Assembly: GCA_050944435.1 (NCBI GenBank)
Contig: JBMNRB010000002.1
Location: 62,001-126,000 of the forward strand
Length of the DNA stretch: 64,000 nt
Direction of reading: 5' to 3'
Source of the DNA: Ruminococcus_G sp050944435
Lineage (GTDB): Bacteria; Bacillota; Clostridia; Lachnospirales; Lachnospiraceae
Shown: in pieces, positions 12,536 through 21,602 of the stretch
Layout: each line of letters starts with the position of its first letter
Position numbering within the stretch: position 1 is the stretch's first letter
Notes under the pieces: generated by a model
Database searches by the model: none
The model's input: only the letters and a program-made list of their open reading frames with translations
What the model was told of the DNA's origin: nothing
Position numbers and translations under genes: made by a program

Positions 12536-12552
12536 TTCGACAAAACTCGACA
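12536..12552 (-). promoter_or_regulatory. Tandem 0A boxes
   Basis: On the minus strand TGTCGAG (12546-12552) and TGTCGAA (12536-12542) are spaced exactly 10 bp. TGTCGAA is the Spo0A-box consensus. Tandem copies one helical turn apart are the known mode of Spo0A dimer binding. Confidence 0.7.
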
Positions 12553-12729
12553 AGACCGGGTGGGACAGAACAAAAAACTGTCAGATAGAAATTAAAAAAA
12601 CCTTAAGATTTTTCTGAATCAAATGTAAAGAATTGGCTGATATAGTATAGAAAAGCGGAAGGGGTTAAGCTATACTGAGGTTCAGAGAGAAATCATACGG
12701 CCCTCTGAACGAGGGGAAGGGGTGAAAAT

Positions 12730-13428
12730 ATGTTAAATGTATTAGTATGTGATGATGATAAAGAGATTGTAGACGCGATAGAGATTTATCTTTCTCAGGA
12801 AGGATACCGTATTCTGAAAGCCTATGACGGATTGCAGGCGCTGGATATTCTGGAAAGAGAAGAAATTCATCTTTTGATTCTGGATATTATGATGCCGCGG
12901 ATGGACGGCATCCGTGCCACGCTGAAAATCCGGGAAGAAAGCAGTATTCCTATTATTATGCTGTCGGCGAAATCGCAGGATACCGATAAGATTCTGGGGC
13001 TTAATCTGGGAGCCGACGATTATGTGACAAAACCTTTTAATCCGCTGGAACTGGTGGCCAGAGCTAAGTCTCAGCTTCGACGGTATACCAAGCTGGGGAA
13101 TATACGGGAGCAGGATATGGAAAATGTGTATCAAACGGGCGGACTTATGATTAACGATGACAGAAAAGAAGTTACGGTGGATGGAGAACCGGTGAAATTA
13201 ACGCCCATTGAATATAATATTTTGCTGCTTCTGATGAAAAACCAGGGGAGAGTATTCTCTATCGAACAGATTTATGAGAGTATTTGGCAGGAGGAAGCCA
13301 TTGCCGCTGATAATACGGTGGCGGTACATATCCGCCATATCCGGGAGAAAATTGAGATAAATCCCAAGGAGCCCCGTTACTTAAAGGTGGTTTGGGGCGT
13401 GGGCTATAAGGTGGAGAAGATCCAATAG
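12730..13428 (+). CDS. OmpR/PhoB-family response regulator (VanR-like)
   Basis: Receiver domain ~1-118 with acidic pocket Asp8-Asp10, phosphoacceptor Asp52 (LLILDIMMPRMDG), and switch Lys100 (DDYVTKPF). The winged-helix output domain at ~135-230 includes LTPIEYNILLLLMKNQGRVF and the recognition helix DNTVAVHIRHIREKIE. It should bind DNA as a phosphorylated dimer. It is 24 bp upstream of its cognate kinase, with which it forms an operon. No neighbouring target operon is obvious, so the stimulus is unknown. Confidence 0.94.
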   Translation: MLNVLVCDDDKEIVDAIEIYLSQEGYRILKAYDGLQALDILEREEIHLLILDIMMPRMDGIRATLKIREESSIPIIMLSAKSQDTDKILGLNLGADDYVTKPFNPLELVARAKSQLRRYTKLGNIREQDMENVYQTGGLMINDDRKEVTVDGEPVKLTPIEYNILLLLMKNQGRVFSIEQIYESIWQEEAIAADNTVAVHIRHIREKIEINPKEPRYLKVVWGVGYKVEKIQ

Positions 13429-13452
13429 CCCCCGAAAGAGAGGAGTGGAATT

Positions 13453-15795
13453 ATGGAAGAAAAGAGATGGATGCATTTTTATTCCAGACTGGCAAAGATA
13501 ACGACATTGGGACTGCAGATGCTTTGTGTGGCGGGCTTTGTGCTCTCGGTCATGCTGGCAGGTTATGTGATTGAACAGGTGGGAGGGACGGAAAACCTGA
13601 CGGGAGATCAGCCCTACTGGGAGACGGCGGGCTGCGGAAATTATATTGCCCAGGAGGTGCACAGTGATTCTCAGTACGCAAAATATAAGCCGTTGTTTGA
13701 GGAAGACGGGAAATACGATGAGGAGAAAACTGTTGATATTTTAAATCCTGCGGAAAATACGGAAAAAGAGAAAAATCAGGACACTACCTTCACCGTGGGA
13801 AGCTTGCAGAAAATGCTGGAAGATGGCGTGGATGATGAAATCTCCTATATTCTTGAAGTGCCGGAAGAGTATTTCGGGTCTCCGGAAGAGTATTATGGAG
13901 ACGAACAGTATGGAGAAATCGCGGCCATGGATGTTACCAAAGGTCATGTGCCGGTGTCCGGAACTTCTCTGGAGCAGCAGATTCAGGAGCGGGGAAACGA
14001 GGGAACTTCTTATGGACTTCAGGTATACCGGGGATTATCCGAGGTGCTGTCGGAACTGCAGGTATATCTTGAGGGACGCAATGTCAATATGGACAGCAAT
14101 CTGAAAGTTTATGTGAGAGATACGGAAAACGGTGTGGTTTATACTAATGTATCCGCCTGGGAGGAAGAAGAAACCCTTCCAAAGGAAATTGGTTCATCCT
14201 GTATGGAATTGCTTTCCTACACCAGAGAAGGCGGAAAAATTACCTTCCAGAATGCGCCGGAAAGCAATACCCAGCAAAGTCTCCAGGATTTTTTCCGCAA
14301 TACGGCTATTCTGGGCGAAAATGAAGAGGCGCTGATTGCTTTGAATATAGATTTTACGGCTATGGATACGCTGCGTGAAATGGAAAACACCTACAGCACC
14401 TGTCAGCCCCATTTCCGCTTTTATGTGGCGGCGGCCATTGTGTGTCTGGTATTGGGCCTGGCCTGTTTTGTAACGGCGACGATCCAGACCGGCAGAGGGG
14501 AAAAGGGCGGTGAAATTGTCCTGGGAGCCTTTGATCGGATTCCCACGGAGGCAGCAGTGGCGGTGCTTCTGGTTCTGGGAATGATTATTTTGGGTCTTGG
14601 ATTAAGCGTAGGGGGTGTAGCCTACAGCGACACGGTGACGATGGTTGCAGTGGCGGTGACGGCTGTGGGTGAAGCGGTCGTATTTATGTGGGGATATTTA
14701 AGTTTAGTGCGAAGAGGAAAGGCAAAGACGCTGTGGGAGAACAGCCTTCTTCGCAGTATTGTCCGCATGTGCCGCCAGGTGTATGATGCCCGCCAGACTT
14801 CGGGGAAAACGATTATCCATTTTGTGGGATTTGTTCTGTCAAATTTTATCCTCTGCGCCCTGTTTGGAGGATTTGGAGTTTTCCTTGCACTGATTGGCGA
14901 CGTGGTGGTGCTTCTTTATCTGGTTAAAGAAAGCGCCGGGAGGCAGACCATCCAGGAAGGGCTGACCAGAATTGCAAAAGGGGAACTGGATTATAAGATT
15001 GATCTGGATACCCTGAAGGGAGAAAATGCAAAGATGGCGGCCTGTGTCAATTCTGTGGGAGAGGGCCTGCAGTCGGCGGTGGAAAAAACCATGAAGAATG
15101 AACGGCTGAAAGCAGAGCTGATTACCAATGTGTCCCACGATATTAAAACACCGCTGACTTCTATCATCAATTATGTAGATCTTCTGAAACGGGAAAATAT
15201 CCAGGATCCTAAGATTAAGGGGTATATCGATGTGCTGGATGCAAAATCCCAGAGGCTGAAACAACTGACCGATGATCTGATTGAAGCCAGCAAGGTTTCC
15301 ACGGGAAATGTGGAACTGCATATGGGCCGGCTTCAGGTTCAGCAGCTTCTTCAGCAGGCCTGCGGAGAGTTTGATGATAAACTGTCGGAGAAAGGGCTGA
15401 TAACCATATTAAACCAGACGGAAGAACCGGTGGTTATTACGGCAGACGGAAAGCAGTTATGGAGAATTTTTGAAAATCTCCTGAACAATATTTATAAATA
15501 CGCTATGCCGGGAACCAGGGTATATATTGATCTCCATGTGTCGGGAAAGAAAGCGGTTCTGACTTTTAAGAATATGTCGGAATATCCTTTAAATATCAGC
15601 GCTGATGAACTGACAGAACGGTTTACCAGAGGAGACTCCAGCAGGAGTACCCAGGGCAGCGGTCTTGGATTATCCATTGCCAAAAACCTGACGGAACTGC
15701 AGGGAGGAAAATTTGAGATTTACCTGGACGGTGATCTGTTTAAGGTAACCATGATCTTTAACGTGCTGGAAAACACGGAAGAAACAGAAAGGTAG
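13453..15795 (+). CDS. Multi-pass membrane sensor histidine kinase, 780 aa
   Basis: One membrane helix (~17-40) is followed by an extracytoplasmic domain of about 270 residues, very acidic and rich in Glu/Tyr. A cluster of four or five further helices then spans ~318-500. Next come a HAMP-like linker, a HisKA domain with His562 (NVSHDIKTPLTS) and an HATPase domain (NLLNNIYKY, GSGLGLSIAK). The large external domain plus extra helices is more elaborate than a simple two-helix kinase. This suggests it senses an envelope or membrane component. The external domain has no motif I recognise. It is cotranscribed with the regulator upstream. Confidence 0.92.
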   Translation: MEEKRWMHFYSRLAKITTLGLQMLCVAGFVLSVMLAGYVIEQVGGTENLTGDQPYWETAGCGNYIAQEVHSDSQYAKYKPLFEEDGKYDEEKTVDILNPAENTEKEKNQDTTFTVGSLQKMLEDGVDDEISYILEVPEEYFGSPEEYYGDEQYGEIAAMDVTKGHVPVSGTSLEQQIQERGNEGTSYGLQVYRGLSEVLSELQVYLEGRNVNMDSNLKVYVRDTENGVVYTNVSAWEEEETLPKEIGSSCMELLSYTREGGKITFQNAPESNTQQSLQDFFRNTAILGENEEALIALNIDFTAMDTLREMENTYSTCQPHFRFYVAAAIVCLVLGLACFVTATIQTGRGEKGGEIVLGAFDRIPTEAAVAVLLVLGMIILGLGLSVGGVAYSDTVTMVAVAVTAVGEAVVFMWGYLSLVRRGKAKTLWENSLLRSIVRMCRQVYDARQTSGKTIIHFVGFVLSNFILCALFGGFGVFLALIGDVVVLLYLVKESAGRQTIQEGLTRIAKGELDYKIDLDTLKGENAKMAACVNSVGEGLQSAVEKTMKNERLKAELITNVSHDIKTPLTSIINYVDLLKRENIQDPKIKGYIDVLDAKSQRLKQLTDDLIEASKVSTGNVELHMGRLQVQQLLQQACGEFDDKLSEKGLITILNQTEEPVVITADGKQLWRIFENLLNNIYKYAMPGTRVYIDLHVSGKKAVLTFKNMSEYPLNISADELTERFTRGDSSRSTQGSGLGLSIAKNLTELQGGKFEIYLDGDLFKVTMIFNVLENTEETER

Positions 15796-15905
15796 TCAGG
15801 AAACTCCTCCTGTTCCAGTTTTCCTGAAAGTCTTGCGGCAGCAAAAAGTTAATGCTATAATGTTACAAGATTTTGTGGATATTTTAAGACAGGAGGAGCA
15901 GTTTC

Positions 15906-18194
15906 ATGATTAAATTATACGATACCGGTGCATATCTGTTGAACGGAACAGAGCTGGTTGCAGATACGAGTGACGCTGGGGCCGTGCTGAAAAGCAAACT
16001 GGGCAGCGAAGCCCCTTCCAGAGAGGAAGCGGCCAAAAACACCATTGCCTATGGAATTTTGGCGGATCACAACACTTCCGGCAATATGAAGAAGCTTCAG
16101 ATCAAATTTGATAAACTTACTTCCCACGATATTACCTTTGTGGGAATTATCCAGACAGCCAGAGCTTCCGGACTGGAAAAGTTTCCGGTTCCCTACGTTC
16201 TGACCAATTGCCATAACTCCCTGTGCGCCGTTGGAGGAACCATCAATGAGGATGACCATATGTTTGGCCTCACCTGCGCGAAAAAGTATGGCGGCGTGTA
16301 CGTTCCGCCCCATCAGGCAGTTATTCACCAGTTTGCCCGTGAGATGCTGGCAGGCGGAGGAAAGATGATTCTCGGTTCCGACAGCCATACCCGTTACGGG
16401 GCGTTGGGAACCATGGCGATGGGGGAAGGCGGTCCGGAGCTGGTGAAACAGCTTCTGGAGCAGACCTATGATATTGATATGCCCGGCGTAATCGGCGTAT
16501 ACATGACAGGAGCTCCGGTTCCCGGCGTAGGTCCCCAGGACGTGGCCCTGGCCATCATCGGCGCCGTATTTGCCAACGGATACGTAAAGAATAAAGTAAT
16601 GGAATTTGTAGGTCCCGGCGTGGCAAATTTAAGCGCTGATTTCCGTATCGGCGTGGATGTCATGACGACAGAAACCACATGTTTGTCCTCCATCTGGAGA
16701 ACAGATGATACCATCAAAGAATTCTATGAAATTCATGGAAGAAGAGAAGAGTACAAAGAGCTGAATCCAGGCGCTGTGACATATTATGACGGCATGATCC
16801 ATGTGGAGCTGGATAAGATACGGCCTATGATTGCCATGCCCTTCCATCCCAGCAATACATACACCATTGATGAACTTAACGAGAACCTGATGGATATTCT
16901 GGATGATGTGGAGAAGAAAGCTCAGATCAGCCTGGACGGAAAAGTAGACTTTACTCTGAAAGATAAAGTAAGAGACGGCAGGCTCTACGTGGAGCAGGGA
17001 ATTATCGCAGGCTGTGCCGGCGGTGGATTCGAGAACATCTGTGCGGCGGCAGATATCTTAAGAGGAACCAGCATCGGATATGATGAGTTTACTTTAAGCG
17101 TGTACCCGGCAAGTACGCCGATTTATATGGAGATTGCGAAGAATGGTGTGCTGGCTGATCTGATGGAGACAGGAGCAATCGTAAAAACTGCATTCTGCGG
17201 ACCATGTTTCGGGGCGGGAGATACGCCGGCCAACAATGCTCTCAGCATCCGTCATTCTACCAGAAACTTCCCCAATCGAGAGGGATCCAAGATCCAGAAC
17301 GGCCAGATCTCTTCTGTTGCTCTGATGGATGCCAGATCCATTGCAGCCACAGCGGCCAATAAGGGATATCTGACTCCGGCCACAGAGTTTGCCGGTGAAT
17401 ACCGTCATCCGGTTTACCACTTTGACAAGACGATTTATGAGAACAGAGTTTTCGACAGTAAAGGCGTAGCCGATCCTTCTGTTGAAATCAAATTCGGCCC
17501 CAATATTAAAGACTGGCCCAAAATGCCGGCGCTGACGGATCATCTGATTTTAAAAGTAGTCAGCGAGATCCATGATCCCGTTACCACTACAGATGAACTG
17601 ATTCCGTCAGGCGAGACCTCCTCCTACCGTTCCAATCCTCTGGGACTGGCAGAGTTTACGCTTTCAAGAAAAGACCCGGCCTATGTGGGACGAGCCAAGG
17701 AGGTACAGGCGGCGGAACTGGCCAGAGAGGAAGGAAAGAATCCGGCGGAAGCCTTGGCGGAGCTGACTGCTGTGATGGAAACGGTGAAAAATGCCGGTTA
17801 TGCTTTGGATAATGATAATACCGGTATCGGAAGCACGATTTTTGCAGTGAAGCCCGGCGATGGTTCTGCCCGTGAACAGGCGGCGTCCTGCCAGAAGGTA
17901 TTGGGAGGATGGGCTAATATCGCCAATGAATATGCCACCAAGAGATATCGCTCCAACCTGATCAACTGGGGAATGCTTCCCTTCCTGATTCCGGCCGGTG
18001 ATCTTCCCTTTAAGAACGGAGATTACCTTTTCGTACCGGATATCAAAAAAGCGGTAGCGGAAAAGGCCGAGGAGATCACTGTTTATAATGTAGGAGACGG
18101 GATGAAATCCTTTACCGTGAAGTTGGGAGATTTGACAGAGGATGAAAGGGAAATCATTCTGAAGGGCTGTCTGATTAACTACAACAGAAAATAA
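15906..18194 (+). CDS. Aconitase-family hydratase (YbhJ-like), 762 aa
   Basis: Aconitase-fold iron-sulfur enzyme. The likely cluster ligands are in CGPCFGAG (~435) and an upstream Cys such as IIAGCAGGG. GSDSHTRYGALG (~160) is the conserved aconitase substrate loop. The late swivel domain has GDGSAREQAASCQ. Its length and early segments resemble the paralogue called hydratase or YbhJ rather than housekeeping AcnA or AcnB, so the true substrate is uncertain. AGGAGG precedes the ATG. It is monocistronic, ending in a strong terminator. Confidence 0.85.
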   Translation: MIKLYDTGAYLLNGTELVADTSDAGAVLKSKLGSEAPSREEAAKNTIAYGILADHNTSGNMKKLQIKFDKLTSHDITFVGIIQTARASGLEKFPVPYVLTNCHNSLCAVGGTINEDDHMFGLTCAKKYGGVYVPPHQAVIHQFAREMLAGGGKMILGSDSHTRYGALGTMAMGEGGPELVKQLLEQTYDIDMPGVIGVYMTGAPVPGVGPQDVALAIIGAVFANGYVKNKVMEFVGPGVANLSADFRIGVDVMTTETTCLSSIWRTDDTIKEFYEIHGRREEYKELNPGAVTYYDGMIHVELDKIRPMIAMPFHPSNTYTIDELNENLMDILDDVEKKAQISLDGKVDFTLKDKVRDGRLYVEQGIIAGCAGGGFENICAAADILRGTSIGYDEFTLSVYPASTPIYMEIAKNGVLADLMETGAIVKTAFCGPCFGAGDTPANNALSIRHSTRNFPNREGSKIQNGQISSVALMDARSIAATAANKGYLTPATEFAGEYRHPVYHFDKTIYENRVFDSKGVADPSVEIKFGPNIKDWPKMPALTDHLILKVVSEIHDPVTTTDELIPSGETSSYRSNPLGLAEFTLSRKDPAYVGRAKEVQAAELAREEGKNPAEALAELTAVMETVKNAGYALDNDNTGIGSTIFAVKPGDGSAREQAASCQKVLGGWANIANEYATKRYRSNLINWGMLPFLIPAGDLPFKNGDYLFVPDIKKAVAEKAEEITVYNVGDGMKSFTVKLGDLTEDEREIILKGCLINYNRK

Positions 18195-18205
18195 TTTTTT
18201 GTGGA

Positions 18206-18234
18206 GAAAGCCGCTGCATCTGCAGCGGCTTCTT
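18206..18234 (+). terminator. Terminator after the hydratase gene
   Basis: Perfect 11-bp stem AAGCCGCTGCA (18208-18218) with TGCAGCGGCTT (18221-18231), then CTT. Confidence 0.75.
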
Positions 18235-18292
18235 GCATAGGAGCGGGAAGTAGGATAAAATTGAAGCAAGAGAAAATGAGAGGAGGATTCAG

Positions 18293-18913
18293 ATGAAGGT
18301 TGTATTATTAAATGGAAGCCCTCATGAGGCGGGATGTACCTACACGGCGTTAAGTGAGGTGGCAAAGGAGCTGAACAAAAACGGGGTGGAGACGGAAATC
18401 CTGCAGTTGGGAAAGAATCCGGTGAGAGGATGCATTGCCTGCGGAAGCTGCGGAAAAACAGGAAAATGCGCCTTTGATGACGATGTGGCAAATCTGTGGA
18501 GGGAAAAAATCGAGGAGGCCGACGGAGTGGTAGTTGGTTCTCCGGTATATTACGGTTCTGCCAACGGGGCACTCTGTGCGGTGTTGGATCGGGTATTTTT
18601 TGCAGCGACGCCTAAATTCCGATATAAGGCGGCCGCAGCAGTGGTCAGCGCCAGAAGAGGCGGGGCCAGCGCTGCTTTCGATCGGCTGAATAAATATTTT
18701 GCTCTGGCAGAGATGCCCATTGTCACTTCTCAGTATTGGAACTCTGTTCATGGGATGAATCCTGGAGAAGTCTGTCAGGATATCGAAGGCCTGCAGACCA
18801 TGCGTACCCTGGGACTTGATATGGCTTGGATGTTAAAAGCCATTGCGGAAAAGAAAAAAGCAGAGGGAATGCCGGAGAAGGAAACCATGATCCAGACCAA
18901 TTTCATTCGCTGA
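18293..18913 (+). CDS. NADPH-dependent FMN reductase / iron-sulfur flavoprotein, 206 aa
   Basis: Flavodoxin-like fold. The N-terminal VVLLNGSPHEAGCTYTAL loop binds the FMN phosphate, CIACGSCGKTGKC (~47-59) gives a cysteine cluster, and GSPVYYGSANGALC is the second flavin loop. The compact cysteine motif is that of iron-sulfur flavoproteins, which pass electrons between ferredoxin and small acceptors. GGAGG precedes the ATG. It is a single gene with a shared terminator downstream. Confidence 0.88.
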   Translation: MKVVLLNGSPHEAGCTYTALSEVAKELNKNGVETEILQLGKNPVRGCIACGSCGKTGKCAFDDDVANLWREKIEEADGVVVGSPVYYGSANGALCAVLDRVFFAATPKFRYKAAAAVVSARRGGASAAFDRLNKYFALAEMPIVTSQYWNSVHGMNPGEVCQDIEGLQTMRTLGLDMAWMLKAIAEKKKAEGMPEKETMIQTNFIR

Positions 18914-18918
18914 AACAA

Positions 18919-18963
18919 AAAGAGACGGCACAGTATGGAAATTTGCCATAACTGTGCCGTTTC
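18919..18963. terminator. Bidirectional terminator
   Basis: ACGGCACAGT (18925-18934) with ACTGTGCCGT (18951-18960), extended inward by ATGG and CCAT. The T tract is best on the minus strand, serving the deacetylase gene. Confidence 0.8.
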
Positions 18964-18978
18964 CTGGTGATTTTCCTT

Positions 18979-19704
18979 TTACTGGCTGTTAATCAGTTGT
19001 GAGACCGTTGCAAACTGGTAGCCGGATTCCTTCAGTCGTGCAATGACAGTACCGAGGGCTTCGGAAGTATAGCGGGTGCCTCCGTGAAACAGGATAATGC
19101 TGCCGTTTTGCAGGTTTTCGTTTTGACAGACAGCAGTGACGATATCGTCGGCGCTGTAATCTTTCCAGTCCTGGCTGTCAATATTCCAGTTTACAGCGGT
19201 ATAACCATTTTTGCGGGCGTTTTGTATGACGGAATTGTCAAAGCTTCCGTAGGGAGGACGAAAGAGCCGCATGGCGGTTCCGGACAAACGGTATATTTCA
19301 TTATGTAAAACCATAAGTTCCTGGGTCTGATCTTTCTCATTGAGAGAAGTCATATCCGGATGATTCTGGGTATGATTTCCCAGTTCATGACCCTCTGCGA
19401 TAATACGTTCTGCTTCCTGAGTATGGGTTTCCAGCCATTTTCCGGTGATGAAAAAAGTGGCTGACGTCTGGTGTTTTTTTAATGTTTCCAAAAGGGCCGG
19501 TACATTGTCGTCTCCCGTATCTAAATCGAAGGTCAAAGCAAGGCTGGGCGTGTCGGCGGGAGCGCAGAAAACTGGATTGCTGCCTGCGGCTATTCCCCCG
19601 GCGGCTGCCAGCCTTTCCTTTTCATTGCTCCAATAGAGAAGGGACAGAGCGCTCATAAGGCCTAAAGTGAAAAGAAACAAAGCGATGCCGCTGTACTTTT
19701 TCAT
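18979..19704 (-). CDS. Polysaccharide deacetylase (NodB domain), membrane-anchored, 241 aa
   Basis: An N-terminal signal-anchor helix (IALFLFTLGLMSALSLL) is followed by a NodB domain from about residue 55. Motif 1 reads TFDLDTGDDN rather than TFDDGP. Motif 2 is GNHTQNH with both metal histidines, motif 3 RPPYGSFD, and the last motif ILFHGG. It should deacetylate a cell-wall glycan outside the membrane. Start 19704 is preferred because GGAAGG lies 6 bp upstream; the frame is open 22 codons further. Confidence 0.9.
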   Translation of the reverse strand: MKKYSGIALFLFTLGLMSALSLLYWSNEKERLAAAGGIAAGSNPVFCAPADTPSLALTFDLDTGDDNVPALLETLKKHQTSATFFITGKWLETHTQEAERIIAEGHELGNHTQNHPDMTSLNEKDQTQELMVLHNEIYRLSGTAMRLFRPPYGSFDNSVIQNARKNGYTAVNWNIDSQDWKDYSADDIVTAVCQNENLQNGSIILFHGGTRYTSEALGTVIARLKESGYQFATVSQLINSQ

Positions 19705-19800
19705 AGGGTTCCTTCCTGATGAGGAATGTCCGTTTATTTTATGTTTTCCTCCGGGAAAATATGCCTGCAAAGAAGGAAGGTATGGTATACTGAAAGAAAC

Positions 19801-20571
19801 TTATTTTGCGGCGGTTTCTGTTGCTTTAAAGTAGATCTGCTGCTGATTGTTGCCGTTGGAGATACGTTTGGTTTCATATTTGCCCAGCGAACGGATAAAG
19901 GGTGTCAGCTTGGCATAACCGAAGTTCCGGACATCGAAATCAGGCAGACGTTTGGAAAGCTGGTCGCCAAGTTTGCCGGAGAAAATCCAGCCGTCTTCAT
20001 CGGAGAATTTCTCTACGATTGAGGCAATGGCCTGTTTAACAAGGTCCAGATCAGACTGGGGCCGGTTTTTCTCTTTGGGCGCTGTCCGCAAAGCTTTTTC
20101 CTGGGCAGAGGATTCTTTTTCTCGTTTTTGCTGATTGGAATATAAAATATCCAGATATTTAAATTGATTGCAGGCGGCAATAAAAGGTTTTGGGGTTTTG
20201 TTTTCTCCCATACCGATTACCTGCATTCCGGATTCTCTTAAACGGGCTACCAGACGGGTAAAATCGCTGTCGGAGGAAACAATGCAGAAACCGTCCACAG
20301 TGCCGGAATACAGAATATCCATGGCGTCGATGATCATGGCGGAATCGGTGGAATTTTTACCGGTGGTGTAGCTGTATTGCTGCATGGGAATGATGGAATT
20401 ATCCAGGAGGACGGCTTTCCAGGAAGCCAGGGAAGGATTGGTCCAGTCGCCGTAGATGCGTTTATAAGTGGCCACTCCTTCATTGGCAGTTTCTTCCAGG
20501 ATGATCTTGATATATTTATCTGAAATGTTGTCAGCGTCAATAAGCACGGCAAATTTTAACTCTGTATCCAT
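19801..20571 (-). CDS. NYN (LabA/DUF88) domain plus LOTUS/OST-HTH domain protein, 256 aa
   Basis: The N-terminal PIN-like NYN domain has the expected acidic residues: AVLIDADNIS (~8-17), NSTDSAMIIDAMD (~75) and VSSDSDFTRLV (~100). These belong to a metal-dependent ribonuclease fold. After a charged linker, residues ~185-250 form an OST-HTH/LOTUS domain (FSGKLGDQLSKRLPDFDVRN). The combination is known in bacteria and points to RNA binding and cleavage; its targets are unknown. GGAG precedes the ATG. Confidence 0.9.
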   Translation of the reverse strand: MDTELKFAVLIDADNISDKYIKIILEETANEGVATYKRIYGDWTNPSLASWKAVLLDNSIIPMQQYSYTTGKNSTDSAMIIDAMDILYSGTVDGFCIVSSDSDFTRLVARLRESGMQVIGMGENKTPKPFIAACNQFKYLDILYSNQQKREKESSAQEKALRTAPKEKNRPQSDLDLVKQAIASIVEKFSDEDGWIFSGKLGDQLSKRLPDFDVRNFGYAKLTPFIRSLGKYETKRISNGNNQQQIYFKATETAAK

Positions 20572-20651
20572 GTTATAACTCCTATTCTTTTTCTTTCTAC
20601 TATATCATCATGGAGAGGGTTTTTCAAATACAGTTCAGGGGGAAAGTACGT

Positions 20652-21536
20652 ATGGATGTGAAAGATCTGAAATGCTTTGCTGCAGTCTATGAGGAGCAGA
20701 GTATTAATAAGGCGGCAGGAAAACTTTTTATTACTTCCCAGGGGTTGGGCAAGGTGATTCAGAAACTGGAAGAAGAACTGGATGTCACCCTGTTTAAACG
20801 GAGCAAAAAGGGCGTGGTACCCACAGAGAGCGCCGTTTTTTTGTATGGAAAAACAAGGCAGATGCTGCGCCTGGTTCGGGAGACGGAACAGGGGATAAAA
20901 CAGATAAAAAGAAAAGGTTCCATATTGCGTATGGCCTGTTCCCGGGGGGTTTTGAATGCCCTTTCCTTTTCTTTGATTTCGGATTTCATGACCCGGTGTC
21001 CTTCGCTGCAGGTGGAGTGGGCGGAATATTCAAATCGGGAAGTAAAAGAGAAGGTAGAGGAACAGGAGATAGATCTGGGAATTGTGGTGGGTCATACTTC
21101 TTCTGACGGAATTGACGAAGAGAAAATTGCTTCCCGGGACATTCGGCTGATTATCTACGAGGGGCATCCTCTTTACTGCCGGGAGAAGGTGGGGGTGGAG
21201 GAATTAAGGGGAGAGCGGATTGTAATCCTTAATGAACAGTTTCAGGTTTTCCATACCTTTCGAGAGTTATGTAAACAATGTGGTTTTGAGCCTGATGTGG
21301 CGGCGAAAACGGTGGACAGCAGTTTTTTATTCCAGCTGTGTAAGGGAAAAGTGGGCATCGGCGTAGTGATTGATTTTTCCACGGATCACTTTCGGATGGA
21401 GGGAGTGAAGGCGGTGGAACTGGAGGAAAAGGTAAGCTGGGATATTTACCGGATTTGTCAAAAGAGCTGCGTCAATTTTGAAAATATCAGGGAGTTTGAT
21501 CGTTATCTGATGGAAAACGGATGGTTGCAAGGTTGA
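20652..21536 (+). CDS. LysR-family transcriptional regulator, 294 aa
   Basis: N-terminal winged HTH (MDVKDLKCFAAVYEEQSINK, then AAGKLFITSQGLGKVIQKLE) followed by an effector domain of the periplasmic-binding type. Start 20652 has GGGGGAAAG upstream; the frame is open 14 codons earlier. It lies 66 bp upstream of the enone/dienoyl reductase gene in the same direction and probably controls it in response to a substrate-like ligand. Confidence 0.92.
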   Translation: MDVKDLKCFAAVYEEQSINKAAGKLFITSQGLGKVIQKLEEELDVTLFKRSKKGVVPTESAVFLYGKTRQMLRLVRETEQGIKQIKRKGSILRMACSRGVLNALSFSLISDFMTRCPSLQVEWAEYSNREVKEKVEEQEIDLGIVVGHTSSDGIDEEKIASRDIRLIIYEGHPLYCREKVGVEELRGERIVILNEQFQVFHTFRELCKQCGFEPDVAAKTVDSSFLFQLCKGKVGIGVVIDFSTDHFRMEGVKAVELEEKVSWDIYRICQKSCVNFENIREFDRYLMENGWLQG

Positions 21537-21602
21537 AATGTACTTTTTCTAGCGGGAAAAAACCGTTTCTGTTATGATGGTATTAAAAAAGGAGGAGCTG
21601 TG

